A DNA stretch of 43,856 nucleotides from an uncultured Clostridia bacterium (GCA_947600065.1 CANQFZ010000011.1:1-43856), one strand, 5' to 3'. Shown: positions 32,586 to 41,547, counted from the stretch's first letter. Notes: generated by a model not told the origin, from the letters alone. Program-made: numbers and translations.

Positions 32586-33374
32586 TTGGGAATTGTTATA
32601 GGGGTAGTAAACCAGAAGGGCGGCGTCGGAAAGACAACTACGACCGTAAATATTGCCGCGGGGCTGGGCGCTCTCGGAAGAAAAGTTTTGCTGATTGATT
32701 TTGACCCGCAGGGAAATTCTACGACAGGTTTCGGCGTTGAGAAAAAGTCGCTCGAATATACAATTTATGATGTGATAACGGGAGAAATCAGACCCGAAAA
32801 GGCGATAGTTCAGACTAAGTTTAAGAACGTTTCCATTTTGCCCGCGACCAGCAAGCTCTGCAACGCCGAGCCGCTTCTTACGCAAATGGAACAGAAAAAC
32901 CTTCAGCTTAGGAAAATTGCGCTTCAGGTAAGAGACAAATACGACATTGTGCTTATTGACAGCCTGCCGTCGCTCGGAATACTCGCGGTGAATGTATTGG
33001 CGGCGTGCGATACGATAATAGTGCCGATGACGTGCGAGCATTTTTCGCTCGAGGGTTTGGCACAGCTTATGGTGACAATAAAGAAAGTAAGGCTCAAATT
33101 CAATCCCGACATAAGCATTATGGGGATTGTATTTACAATGCTTGACAAAAGGCTTGTTTCGAGCGTTGAGATAAAGAACGAGATCAGAAAGAGCTTTAAA
33201 AAGGACATGATATTCAGAGCGGAAATTCCGCGAAACGTCCGCATTTCCGAGGCGCAAAGCCACGGAGAACCGATAATCTATTTCGACAAGAACTCAAAGG
33301 GTGCGGACGCTTATATGAGATTGTCAAAGGAAATACTTGTAAAATGCAGAGAACGTGAAAAGGAGAGTGTCTGA
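32586..33374 (+). CDS. parA: Chromosome-partitioning ATPase ParA (Soj)
   Basis: A 262-residue ParA/MinD-type ATPase. The deviant Walker A motif QKGGVGKTTT (about residues 9-18) starts the protein; LIDFDPQGNSTTGFG and IVLIDSLPSLGILAVNVLAA follow. It forms ATP-dependent dimers on DNA and is regulated by ParB at parS; in Bacillus it also affects DnaA. The start is TTG with AAAAGGGGA upstream. Its stop TGA overlaps the parB start by one base (TGATG). Confidence 0.96.
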   Translation: MGIVIGVVNQKGGVGKTTTTVNIAAGLGALGRKVLLIDFDPQGNSTTGFGVEKKSLEYTIYDVITGEIRPEKAIVQTKFKNVSILPATSKLCNAEPLLTQMEQKNLQLRKIALQVRDKYDIVLIDSLPSLGILAVNVLAACDTIIVPMTCEHFSLEGLAQLMVTIKKVRLKFNPDISIMGIVFTMLDKRLVSSVEIKNEIRKSFKKDMIFRAEIPRNVRISEAQSHGEPIIYFDKNSKGADAYMRLSKEILVKCREREKESV

Positions 33375-34240
33375 TGGGAAGAAAAACCGAGAGCAGTTTT
33401 GACGACCTGCTTTTTGACAACGACATAGACGGCGAGGACGGCGCTGTCACTCTCAGAATAAGCGACATTGAGCCGAACAAAAACCAACCGCGAAAAACTT
33501 TCGACAGCGAGAACCTTAAACAGTTAGCAGACTCAATTAAAGAACACGGCATATTACAGCCTATTCTTGTAAGGTCTACGTCTGTCGGGAGCTATAGGAT
33601 AATTGCGGGGGAAAGACGCTGGCGCGCGGCAAAAATGGCGGGACTTTCGGAAGTTCCCGCGCTCATACGCGACGACCTTTCCGAAGAACAGGCGGCGCAG
33701 ATCTCTCTTATTGAAAACCTACAGCGCGAAAACTTAAACCCCGTTGAAGAAGCTATGGGATATAAGACACTGCTGGACGAATATTCCATGACGCAGGAAC
33801 AACTAGCAAAAGCGCTCGGAAAAGCGCGTTCGTCGATTGCAAACAGCGTTGGTTTGTTGTCGCTTCCCGATGAAGTAAAAAGGCTTCTTGCGGACGGGAA
33901 AATTACTACGGGACACTGTAAAGTGCTTAAAGGCTTAAAGGACGAGAACAACATTGTCATAGCGGCAAAGCTTGCGGCAAAGGACAATATGTCCGTAAGA
34001 GAGCTTGAAAACTACGTTAAGAATTTTGAAAACCTACAGGCGGCGCAGAAAAAGAAAAAGCAGATAAAGCAAAAGCCGACGTATTATACCGAGGTAGAAG
34101 CGAGCCTTTCGGATATTCTTGAAACAAAGGTCAGAATAAACGAGGGAAAGAAAGTAAATGTATTGCAGATCGAATTTTCCGATAAGGAATTTTTAAGCAA
34201 GATTATAGAAAGATTTTTTATGGAGGACAATGAAAAATGA
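33374..34240 (+). CDS. parB: Chromosome-partitioning protein ParB (Spo0J)
   Basis: A 288-residue CTP-dependent clamp that loads on parS. GERRWRAAK and ENLQRENLNPVEEAMGY are the CTP-binding motifs; the helix-turn-helix region reads TQEQLAKALGKARSSIANS. Specificity positions (R, S, S, G) match ParB rather than Noc. A Lys-rich linker leads to the C-terminal dimerisation domain. Both ends overlap neighbours: one base with parA and four bases with serS, so all three are translationally coupled. Confidence 0.96.
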   Translation: MGRKTESSFDDLLFDNDIDGEDGAVTLRISDIEPNKNQPRKTFDSENLKQLADSIKEHGILQPILVRSTSVGSYRIIAGERRWRAAKMAGLSEVPALIRDDLSEEQAAQISLIENLQRENLNPVEEAMGYKTLLDEYSMTQEQLAKALGKARSSIANSVGLLSLPDEVKRLLADGKITTGHCKVLKGLKDENNIVIAAKLAAKDNMSVRELENYVKNFENLQAAQKKKKQIKQKPTYYTEVEASLSDILETKVRINEGKKVNVLQIEFSDKEFLSKIIERFFMEDNEK

Positions 34241-35517
34241 TAGACATTAAACTTATCAGAGAAAACCCCGAGCTTGTAAAGGAAAACATCAAAAAGAAGT
34301 TCCAGGACGAAAAGCTGCCGCTGGTAGACGAGGTAATGGAGCTTGACATTGAAAACAGAAAGACCATTCAGCAAATGGAGCAATTAAGAGCCGACAGAAA
34401 CCGCATTTCAAAGGAAATAGGCGGATTTATGGCAAAGGGCATGAAGGACGAAGCCGAAAAGGCAAAGGCGAAAATAGCGGAATTTACCGAAGAGCAGAAG
34501 CAGCTTGAAGCAAAGCAGGCCGAACTTTCCGAAAGAATAACGAAGATAATGATGACAATTCCGAACATCATTGACCCGTCTGTTCCCATAGGAAAAGACG
34601 ACAGCGAGAACGTTGAAATTACAAAGTACGGCGAGCCTGTTGTTCCCGATTTTGAAATACCGTATCACAGCGAGATAATGGAAAAGCTTAACGGCATTGA
34701 CCTTGACGCGGCGAGAAAAGTTGCGGGAAACGGCTTTTATTATCTTATGGGCGATATCGCAAGGCTTCACTCGGCAGTGCTTTCATATGCGAGAGACTTT
34801 ATGATAAACAGAGGCTTTACCTATTGCATACCGCCTTATATGATAAGAAGCAACGTTGTCACGGGAGTTATGAGCTTTGCTGAAATGGACGCCATGATGT
34901 ACAAGATAGAGGGAGAAGACCTTTATCTTATCGGAACTAGCGAACATTCAATGATAGGAAAGTTTATTGATACTATACTTGACGAAGAAAAGCTCCCGTA
35001 TACCCTCACGAGCTATTCTCCCTGCTTTAGAAAGGAAAAGGGTGCGCACGGCATAGAGGAGCGCGGCGTTTACCGTATCCACCAGTTTGAAAAGCAGGAA
35101 ATGATAGTTGTCTGCAAGCCCGAGGATTCTCCCATGTGGTTCGACAAACTCTGGCAGAATACGGTTGATTTGTTCCGCTCTATGGATATTCCCGTAAGGA
35201 CGATTGAATGTTGCTCGGGAGACTTGGCAGATCTTAAAGTAAAGAGCTATGACGTCGAGGCATGGTCGCCCAGACAGAAAAAGTATTTTGAGGTAGGCTC
35301 CTGCTCTAACCTCGGCGACGCTCAGGCAAGAAGGCTTAAAATACGCATAAAGGGCAAGGACGGAAATTATTTCGCGCATACCCTCAACAACACCTGCGTT
35401 GCGCCTCCCAGAATGTTAATAGCGTTCCTTGAAAACAATCTGAACGCAGACGGGTCCGTAAATATTCCCGAGGTACTAAGACCTTATATGGGCGGAAAAA
35501 GCAAGATTGAAGTTTAA
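34237..35517 (+). CDS. serS: Seryl-tRNA synthetase
   Basis: A 426-residue class II aminoacyl-tRNA synthetase. An N-terminal antiparallel coiled coil (about residues 30-105, Lys/Glu/Ala-rich) binds the tRNA long arm. The catalytic core shows TSEHSMIGKF, the motif 2 segment CFRKEKGAHGIEERGVYRIHQFEKQE, and the motif 3 segment NNTCVAPPRMLIAFLENN. The start ATGA overlaps the parB stop, so serine tRNA charging and chromosome segregation genes share a transcript. No T-box leader is possible here. Confidence 0.97.
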   Translation: MIDIKLIRENPELVKENIKKKFQDEKLPLVDEVMELDIENRKTIQQMEQLRADRNRISKEIGGFMAKGMKDEAEKAKAKIAEFTEEQKQLEAKQAELSERITKIMMTIPNIIDPSVPIGKDDSENVEITKYGEPVVPDFEIPYHSEIMEKLNGIDLDAARKVAGNGFYYLMGDIARLHSAVLSYARDFMINRGFTYCIPPYMIRSNVVTGVMSFAEMDAMMYKIEGEDLYLIGTSEHSMIGKFIDTILDEEKLPYTLTSYSPCFRKEKGAHGIEERGVYRIHQFEKQEMIVVCKPEDSPMWFDKLWQNTVDLFRSMDIPVRTIECCSGDLADLKVKSYDVEAWSPRQKKYFEVGSCSNLGDAQARRLKIRIKGKDGNYFAHTLNNTCVAPPRMLIAFLENNLNADGSVNIPEVLRPYMGGKSKIEV

Positions 35518-35529
35518 CTATTAAAGCTT

Positions 35530-35551
35530 CGGAGCTTCTTCGGAAGCTCCG
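35530..35551 (+). terminator. Hairpin after serS
   Basis: Perfect 9-bp stem CGGAGCTTC/GAAGCTCCG with a TTCG loop. No T tract follows, so termination may be partial and the ABC gene could be read through. Confidence 0.5.
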
Positions 35552-35578
35552 CAATTTAAACCGCAGCTCGGAGGAACT

Positions 35579-36283
35579 ATGGCATCATTTGTTTCACTTA
35601 AAGACGTCTACAAGCGCTATCAGGTCGGAGAGGTAACAATAAACGCCTCCGACGGTATGACCTTTGATATAGAAAAAGGCGAACTTGCCGTTATTGTCGG
35701 GCCCTCGGGTTCGGGAAAAACAACGGTCTTAAATATGCTCGGCGGTATGGACAGCTGCGACGAGGGAATTATTTCCGTCGACGGTTCGAGAATAAGCGGC
35801 TATAACCGCAAACAACTGACGCTTTACAGAAGATATGAAGTTGGGTTTATTTTCCAGTTTTACAATTTACTTCCAAATCTGACGGCAAAGGAAAATGTCG
35901 AAATAGCGGGGCAGACAAACAAGGATTACATTCCCGCAGTCGATATTCTCGAAAAGGTGGGTCTGGGAGAAAGAATAAATAACTTTCCCGCCCAGCTTTC
36001 GGGAGGAGAACAGCAAAGAGTGTCTATTGCGCGAGCGCTCGCGAAAAAGCCGAAGCTGCTTTTGTGCGACGAGCCGACGGGCGCGCTGGACTATAATACG
36101 GGAAAGATGATATTAAAGCTGCTTCAGGATACCTGTCGAAAGGACGGAATGACGGTTATTCTCGTAACCCACAACACCGCTATTACCCCAATGGCCGACA
36201 GAGTGATAAAGATAAAAAACAGCAAGGTCGACAGTATTCGCATAAACGAAAAGCCGACCCCCGTAGAAGAAATAGAGTGGTAA
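35579..36283 (+). CDS. ABC transporter ATP-binding protein (MacB/LolD type)
   Basis: A 234-residue ATPase subunit. Walker [10 protein letters not shown] is near residue 41, the signature [20 protein letters not shown] near 140, Walker [13 protein letters not shown] near 160, and the switch His in LVTHN near 198. The [16 protein letters not shown] segment is typical of the MacB/LolD/FtsE group that pairs with FtsX-type permeases. CGGAGG precedes the ATG. The presumed partner permease starts 409 bp downstream, after a repeat tract. Substrate is unknown; such systems act in envelope stress, peptide export or lipid handling. Confidence 0.95.
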   Translation: MASFVSLKDVYKRYQVGEVTINASDGMTFDIEKGELAVIVGPSGSGKTTVLNMLGGMDSCDEGIISVDGSRISGYNRKQLTLYRRYEVGFIFQFYNLLPNLTAKENVEIAGQTNKDYIPAVDILEKVGLGERINNFPAQLSGGEQQRVSIARALAKKPKLLLCDEPTGALDYNTGKMILKLLQDTCRKDGMTVILVTHNTAITPMADRVIKIKNSKVDSIRINEKPTPVEEIEW

Positions 36284-36692
36284 TTATTCAAGTCTGTATA
36301 AAAAGTGTCTTTTCAAGGTTTCGGGTAGGCTACGCCCGTTGGCAGTTGACAGTAAACAGTGTACGCATTATCCGCTTCGCGGAAAACGCTGTATGCAGTA
36401 ATAACCGAAAGGTTGTTTGCATTTTGTCAGTATTCTAGCCTCTAACCTCTTACTCCGAAAGCAAAAAGACTTTATCTCCCAAAAGCTCCCCCCGAAATTC
36501 TTACCTCTTACCTCTTACTTCTTATCTCTAACTTCTAAAAGGGCGGGTCGCAGGGCGCGCCTGCGCCCCGCACTCTCCCCCTTCCCCTTCGGGGAAGGGG
36601 GCAGGGGGTTGGGGCGAGTAAACGTTATATAGAAAAACAGCGTTTGAAAAGAAAATAGTTTTTATACAAGATGATTCATTTTAGGTGATATA
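36284..36692. repeat. Repeat-module tract between ABC ATPase and permease
   Basis: No gene. In order: a GGCAGTTGACAGTAAACAGTG module, a CGCATTATCCGCTTCGCGG hairpin fragment, the CCGAAAGGTTGT module, inverted heptads (36434-36450 and 36496-36537), a GGGCGCG-type palindrome, a perfect 11-bp hairpin CCCCCTTCCCC/GGGGAAGGGGG (36577-36601) and a GTTTGAAAAGA end. AGGTGA at 36683-36688 is the permease SD. Confidence 0.8.
36496..36537 (-). repeat. Heptanucleotide array, minus orientation, six units
   Basis: On the minus strand: TAGAAGT, TAGAGAT, AAGAAGT, AAGAGGT, AAGAGGT, AAGAATT. All end in T. Confidence 0.85.
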
Positions 36693-39600
36693 TTGAAGGC
36701 TTTTAATAAGAATACATTTCGCGAGATCTCGAAAACAAAGAACCGATTTTTTTCGATTTTGCTTATCTGTGCAATTGGCGTCGGTTTTTTCAGCGGCGTT
36801 AGGGCGACCTGCGACGACATGAAAACATCTGCGGACAATTTTTATGACGAAAATTGTCTGTTTGATATAAGGGTGTTGTCGTCTTTCGGCCTGACTGACG
36901 GCGACAAAGACGCGCTTTTGGAGATAGACGGCATTGACGGAGTTTATACCTCTAAGTATACCGACCTCTCGCTTCATAATAAAGAACATGAATATCTGAC
37001 GCGCGTATACTCGGCGCAGAATGAAGATATAAATAAAATAGATATTATTGAGGGCAGGAATATCCAAAACGAGGGAGAATGTCTGATAAGCTGCAATTTC
37101 GTGAAGTCGGGAGTAGCGAATGTTGGAGAAAAGATAACCCTCGAAGATTTGACAGAAGCAGAAGAATTCCCGCTTTCTAAAAAAGAATACACGGTTGTGG
37201 GCTTATATAATACGCCGATGTTTATTTCCATAACGCAAAGAGGAAGCACAAATATCGGCGACGGCTCTATAGACGCGTTTATGATAGTGGACGAAAAGGA
37301 TTTTACGCAGGACGTTTATACGGAGATATACGCGACTTCCGATAAACTTAAAAGCGAAAAGAGCTATTCGGACGAATACAAGAGCCTGCGCGACGAGCTG
37401 ATGGATAAGCTAGAAGAACTGGGCGTAAAACGAAGCGAGATAAGGACGGACGAAGTCCTCGGAGAAGCAAGGCAGGAGATAGCTGACGGAGAAGAGGAGC
37501 TTGAACAGGCGAAAATCGACGGAGAAAAAGAGCTTGCCGACGCAAAGCAAGAACTTGACGACGGCAAAAAGGAAATAGCTGACGGAGAAAAGGAGCTTAT
37601 TGACGCGAAGAAAGAACTTGACGACGGCAAGAAAGAAATTGAGGACGGAGAAAAAGAACTTGCTAGTGCAAAGAAAGAGCTTGACGACGGAAAAGTTCAG
37701 CTGGATGACGCGCAAAAACAGCTCGACGACGCGCTGACAGAGCTTAATGACGGTAAGAAACAGCTCCAAGACGGAAAGAAAGTTCTTGACGATTCGAAAA
37801 AACAGCTTGATGATGCGCAGGCTGAACTTGACGAAAATAAAAAACAGCTCGAAGCGGGCAGGGTTGCACTTGAAGCGGCAAAAGCGGAGTTTAATGCAAA
37901 CCTCGCGCAATATGAAAGTGCCGAGGCTGAATTAAAATCAAAAGAAGAACAGCTCTTAGCCGCGGAACAGATGTTCGGAAAAGAAGCCGTGGCAAGCTAT
38001 AGAGCGCAGTTTGAAGCGGCAAAACAGCTTCTCGCCGAAAACAAGGCTCAGCTTGACGCGGGAAAAGCTCAGTTAGACGAGCAGGAGCAAACGCTTGTTG
38101 ACGGAGAAAAGGCTCTCGCCGACGGGCAGAAGCAGATAGACGAAAATCGCGCGCTTTATGAAAGCGGCTTGAAAGAATACAACGAAAACGAAAAGAAACT
38201 TTCCGACGCAGAAAAGCAATATAACGAGGGATATGCCGAATTTGCCGCAAAAAAAGCCGAATACGAACAGGGCGTAAAGCAATACGAAGACGGCGCGAAA
38301 GAAATAGCCGACGCAAAGAAGAAATACAACGACGGTCTCAAAGAATACGAGGACGGTTTAAAGGAAATAGAGGACGCGAAGATAAAATATGCCGACGGTC
38401 TTAAAGAATACGAAGACGGCGTAAAGGAATACAACGAGAAGATAGCCGACGCGGAAAAAGAAATTGCCGACGCAAAGCAAAAGCTTGCCGACGCGGGAAG
38501 CGCCGAATGGTATTTATTCGACCGAGAGGACAACGTGGGCTATGCCGAATATGAGTCCAACGCGGAGAGAATAAACAAGATCTCCACTATTTTCCCGATC
38601 TTTTTCCTGCTTGTGGCGGGGCTTGTCTGTCTTACAACAATGTCAAGAATGGTAGAAGAACAGCGAACGCAGATAGGAACATTAAAAGCCCTCGGCTATT
38701 CTGGCGGCGCTATTGTAAGGCACTATATGATATACGCCGTATTGGGTGCGCTTGTCGGAGGGATAGGCGGCGCGTTTTTCGGGTGCGTGCTTTTTCCGTG
38801 GGTAATTATGTATGCATATTCTATGATGTATAACATAACCGACTTTGTTTTCCTGTTTGCGCCCGACAACATCATTTTCTCCGTAGGCTCTATGACTGCG
38901 GCGATTGCGATCACGGTATATTTCAGCTGTCGAAAAGCGCTCGGCGAAACGCCCGCTTCTCTTATGCGCCCGAAAGCGCCGAAAGCGGGAAAACGCATAT
39001 TACTGGAAAAGATACCGTTTATTTGGAACAGAATGAATTTCTTTGCGAAGATAAGCGGGCGAAACCTTTTCAGATATAAACGCAGAATGTTTATGACAGT
39101 GGTAGGAATTGCGGGCTGTACGGCGCTCTCGCTGACGGGCTTCGGACTAAAAGACTCCATTTCGGACATTGTAGACCTGCAGTATAAGAGCATATACAAA
39201 TACAGCGGATATGTGGCTTATGACGAAAACGCAAGCGACAGTGAGCTTCAGACGGTCTATGACGATATGCTGGGATATAACCCCGACACAACTTACACAA
39301 GGGCGCTTATAAAGCAATATGAAACGAAGTTTGAAAATAACACGGTCCAGTGTTATGTAACGGCGGTCGAGGATACGCAGATATTTGAAAGCTTTGTGGA
39401 TATTCACGAGCGCGTATCGCGTGAAAAGGTGTCAATAAGCGGCGGCGCGGTAATTACCGAAAAGGCCGCAAAGCTCCTCGGAGCAAAGGTCGGAGACGAG
39501 ATAGAGCTGTCTATCGGCGGCGGGAAGACAAAAAAGGTAAAAATTTCGGGCATAACCGAGCAGTATACAAGCCACTATCTTTACATAAGCGGAAGTCAGT

Positions 39601-40181
39601 ATGAAGAAATTTTCGGCGATAAGCCAAAATACAACATCGTTTATTTTGAAAACGGCATAACAGGCGAGGACAGCGAGGAAATAAACAAGTTCAGCGAGAT
39701 AATGCTTAAAAATGAAAATATCCTCGCGGTCATGATGAATGCAACGTCGCTTTCTTCGATAAAAGAAACGCTGTCTATAATGGACTTGGTGACGATAGTG
39801 CTTATTGTGTCGGCGGGAGCGCTGGCGCTTGTCGTGCTTTACAATCTCTCGAACGTCAATATTACGGAGAGAATACGCGAGATAGCGACGCTAAAGGTTT
39901 TAGGCTTTTATGACGTTGAGGTTTCGAGCTATGTTTTCCGTGAAAACATCGTTCTGTCAATTATGGGCGGCGCGGTAGGACTTCTCCTAGGACACTGGCT
40001 CTGTATGTTCGTAATAACGACGGCGGAGATAGACGAGGTTATGTTCGGGCGAGTGATACATCCGCTTTCGTACTTATGGGCATTTTTAGTCACGATAGGT
40101 TTTTCGCTTATGGTAAATCTTATAATGACGAGAACGCTTAAAAAGATAAGTATGGTAGAGTCATTGAAATCCGTCGAGTAA
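36693..40181 (+). CDS. Giant FtsX-family ABC transporter permease with coiled-coil insert
   Basis: A 1162-residue permease. A first membrane helix lies at about residues 18-36, then an extracellular domain to about 250. From about 255 to 606 comes a long run of short repeats of the type DGKKELDDGKKEI and DAKKKYNDGLKEYEDG, with an Asp/Glu-Lys-rich periodicity expected to form an extended helical or coiled-coil arm outside the cell. Two FtsX domains follow: three helices at about 630-755, and four or so at 780-800 and 1030-1150. The start is TTG with AGGTGA upstream. It presumably works with the ATPase at 35579-36283. Family members of this form are common in Clostridia; transported substrate unknown. 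Confidence 0.9.
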   Translation: MKAFNKNTFREISKTKNRFFSILLICAIGVGFFSGVRATCDDMKTSADNFYDENCLFDIRVLSSFGLTDGDKDALLEIDGIDGVYTSKYTDLSLHNKEHEYLTRVYSAQNEDINKIDIIEGRNIQNEGECLISCNFVKSGVANVGEKITLEDLTEAEEFPLSKKEYTVVGLYNTPMFISITQRGSTNIGDGSIDAFMIVDEKDFTQDVYTEIYATSDKLKSEKSYSDEYKSLRDELMDKLEELGVKRSEIRTDEVLGEARQEIADGEEELEQAKIDGEKELADAKQELDDGKKEIADGEKELIDAKKELDDGKKEIEDGEKELASAKKELDDGKVQLDDAQKQLDDALTELNDGKKQLQDGKKVLDDSKKQLDDAQAELDENKKQLEAGRVALEAAKAEFNANLAQYESAEAELKSKEEQLLAAEQMFGKEAVASYRAQFEAAKQLLAENKAQLDAGKAQLDEQEQTLVDGEKALADGQKQIDENRALYESGLKEYNENEKKLSDAEKQYNEGYAEFAAKKAEYEQGVKQYEDGAKEIADAKKKYNDGLKEYEDGLKEIEDAKIKYADGLKEYEDGVKEYNEKIADAEKEIADAKQKLADAGSAEWYLFDREDNVGYAEYESNAERINKISTIFPIFFLLVAGLVCLTTMSRMVEEQRTQIGTLKALGYSGGAIVRHYMIYAVLGALVGGIGGAFFGCVLFPWVIMYAYSMMYNITDFVFLFAPDNIIFSVGSMTAAIAITVYFSCRKALGETPASLMRPKAPKAGKRILLEKIPFIWNRMNFFAKISGRNLFRYKRRMFMTVVGIAGCTALSLTGFGLKDSISDIVDLQYKSIYKYSGYVAYDENASDSELQTVYDDMLGYNPDTTYTRALIKQYETKFENNTVQCYVTAVEDTQIFESFVDIHERVSREKVSISGGAVITEKAAKLLGAKVGDEIELSIGGGKTKKVKISGITEQYTSHYLYISGSQYEEIFGDKPKYNIVYFENGITGEDSEEINKFSEIMLKNENILAVMMNATSLSSIKETLSIMDLVTIVLIVSAGALALVVLYNLSNVNITERIREIATLKVLGFYDVEVSSYVFRENIVLSIMGGAVGLLLGHWLCMFVITTAEIDEVMFGRVIHPLSYLWAFLVTIGFSLMVNLIMTRTLKKISMVESLKSVE

Positions 40182-40206
40182 CAGTTAAAACTTTGGAGAT
40201 TATCTT

Positions 40207-41151
40207 ATGATCGAAAATATTGTAACAATAAAGCTCAATGTGGACGAGGAGCTTGTGATAAGGAAAAATTCGCTGTGTGCGGTAAATCCCACTACCGATA
40301 AACGAATAGCCGTTGTAACGGGAATACACGGCGACGAGCTGGAGGGGCAGTATATCTGCTATAAGCTGGTAAAGACAATAACCGAGAAAATGCAGAACCT
40401 CAAAGGGCGAATTGACATCTATCCCGCGATAAATCCTCTGGGAATGGAAAGCGTGAGCAGGGCGGTGCCTACTTCGGGGCTGGACATGAACAAGCTGTTT
40501 TCGGCGGGAGAGGACTTGGGCTCAAACTCGGAGAATATCGGAAAGAAGATAGTAGAGGACATAAAGGGCGCGGACTTGTGCGTTGATATCCATGCGAGCA
40601 ATTTGTTTATAAGAGAGATACCACAGGTGAGGATAGCTCCGAAAAACTCGGACAGTCTGCTTAAATATGCCAGAAAGCTCAACACCGACCTTATATGGCT
40701 TCACGAAAGCGGAGCGGTGGGCGGCGGTTCGCTTGCGGAGGCGCTTATAGAAGAAGGAGTGCCAACGCTTGCGGTCGAAATGGGAGTAGGCGGAAGGATC
40801 GACATTATTTACTGCGAGCAGATACTTCACGGGATATTCAATATTATGAACTATCTCGGCATATGGGCGGACGAAGAAGACGGCATTTCAAATCCCGTTG
40901 TGGCGAGGGATAATGCCGTACACGTTGTACATTCCGTAGGAAGCGGGATATTTATCCCCGCCGCGGAGCATAATATGTGGCTGGAAAAGGGAAGCGCGAT
41001 AGGAGAGATAGTTACTCCTATAACGGGAACGAAAGTTCAGGTCATAACTGCTCCCGTAAGCGGCGTGGTATTTTCTCTGAGGGAATACCCCATTGTTTAC
41101 GAGGGGAGCGTTATTGCGAGAATGTTAGATTTGAACAACAACAGGATGTAA
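40207..41151 (+). CDS. Succinylglutamate desuccinylase/aspartoacylase-family protein (M14-like)
   Basis: A 314-residue zinc-dependent deacylase-like protein. The metal-binding pair is in VTGIHGDELEG (His and Glu, about residues 40-43), the third ligand is in DLCVDIHAS (about 130), and a catalytic-type Glu is in LAVEMGVGG. The C-terminal part has the small barrel domain usual for this group (SVGSGIFIPAAEH to VSGVVFSLREYP). It should remove an acyl group from an amino acid or similar small molecule. GGAG precedes the ATG. The DtxR-like gene follows after 11 bp, suggesting a metal-linked operon; this is an inference. Confidence 0.85.
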   Translation: MIENIVTIKLNVDEELVIRKNSLCAVNPTTDKRIAVVTGIHGDELEGQYICYKLVKTITEKMQNLKGRIDIYPAINPLGMESVSRAVPTSGLDMNKLFSAGEDLGSNSENIGKKIVEDIKGADLCVDIHASNLFIREIPQVRIAPKNSDSLLKYARKLNTDLIWLHESGAVGGGSLAEALIEEGVPTLAVEMGVGGRIDIIYCEQILHGIFNIMNYLGIWADEEDGISNPVVARDNAVHVVHSVGSGIFIPAAEHNMWLEKGSAIGEIVTPITGTKVQVITAPVSGVVFSLREYPIVYEGSVIARMLDLNNNRM

Positions 41152-41162
41152 AGGAAAAGGCT

Positions 41163-41543
41163 ATGAAAGACAGAATTTTGGAATCAAAGGAAAACTATCT
41201 CGAAACGATACTTATTCTTCGGAACAGGCAGGGAAATGTGCGGTCGGTAGATATTGCTGCGGAAATGGATTTTACAAAACCGTCGGTGAGCGTTGCGATG
41301 AAAAATCTTCGCAACGAGGGGTGCATCGAGGTCGATAAAAGCGGGTATATAACGCTGACGGAAAAGGGGCTTGAAATAGCGGAAAAGGTTTATGAAAGGC
41401 ATTTGCTGTTTACGGATTGGCTGACTTCTCTCGGAATACCGAAAGAAACAGCGGAAGAGGACGCCTGCAGAATGGAGCACTGCCTTTCGGCGGAGAGCTT
41501 TGCGGCGATAAAGGGGTATATAGAGAAACACGGAGCGTGTTAG
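41163..41543 (+). CDS. DtxR/MntR-family metal-dependent transcriptional regulator
   Basis: A 126-residue regulator. The winged helix covers about residues 8-65 (ENYLETILIL, VRSVDIAAEMDFTKPSVSVAMKNL, GYITLTEKG), and a short metal-binding/dimerisation part follows (ERHLLFTDWLTSLGIPKETAEEDACRMEHCLS), including the conserved E-x-x-C/H and ME-H ligands. No SH3-like third domain is present, so it is of the short MntR form. ATG 41163 is chosen: AAAGGAAAAGG lies upstream, and a longer reading frame beginning at 40977 overlaps the aspartoacylase gene in another frame. It may regulate manganese or iron genes, perhaps its own operon. Confidence 0.88.
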   Translation: MKDRILESKENYLETILILRNRQGNVRSVDIAAEMDFTKPSVSVAMKNLRNEGCIEVDKSGYITLTEKGLEIAEKVYERHLLFTDWLTSLGIPKETAEEDACRMEHCLSAESFAAIKGYIEKHGAC

Positions 41544-41547
41544 GGAA

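Noticed and set aside
37348-38533. Several long antisense ORFs across the permease coiled-coil region
   Set aside because: They mirror the biased codon use of the repeated Asp-Gly-Lys-Glu segment; the plus-strand product is a clear FtsX-type protein.
40977-41162. Long N-terminal extension of the DtxR-like protein
   Set aside because: It would overlap the aspartoacylase gene in another frame; residues before the ATG at 41163 are unlike the family, and a good SD lies just before that ATG.
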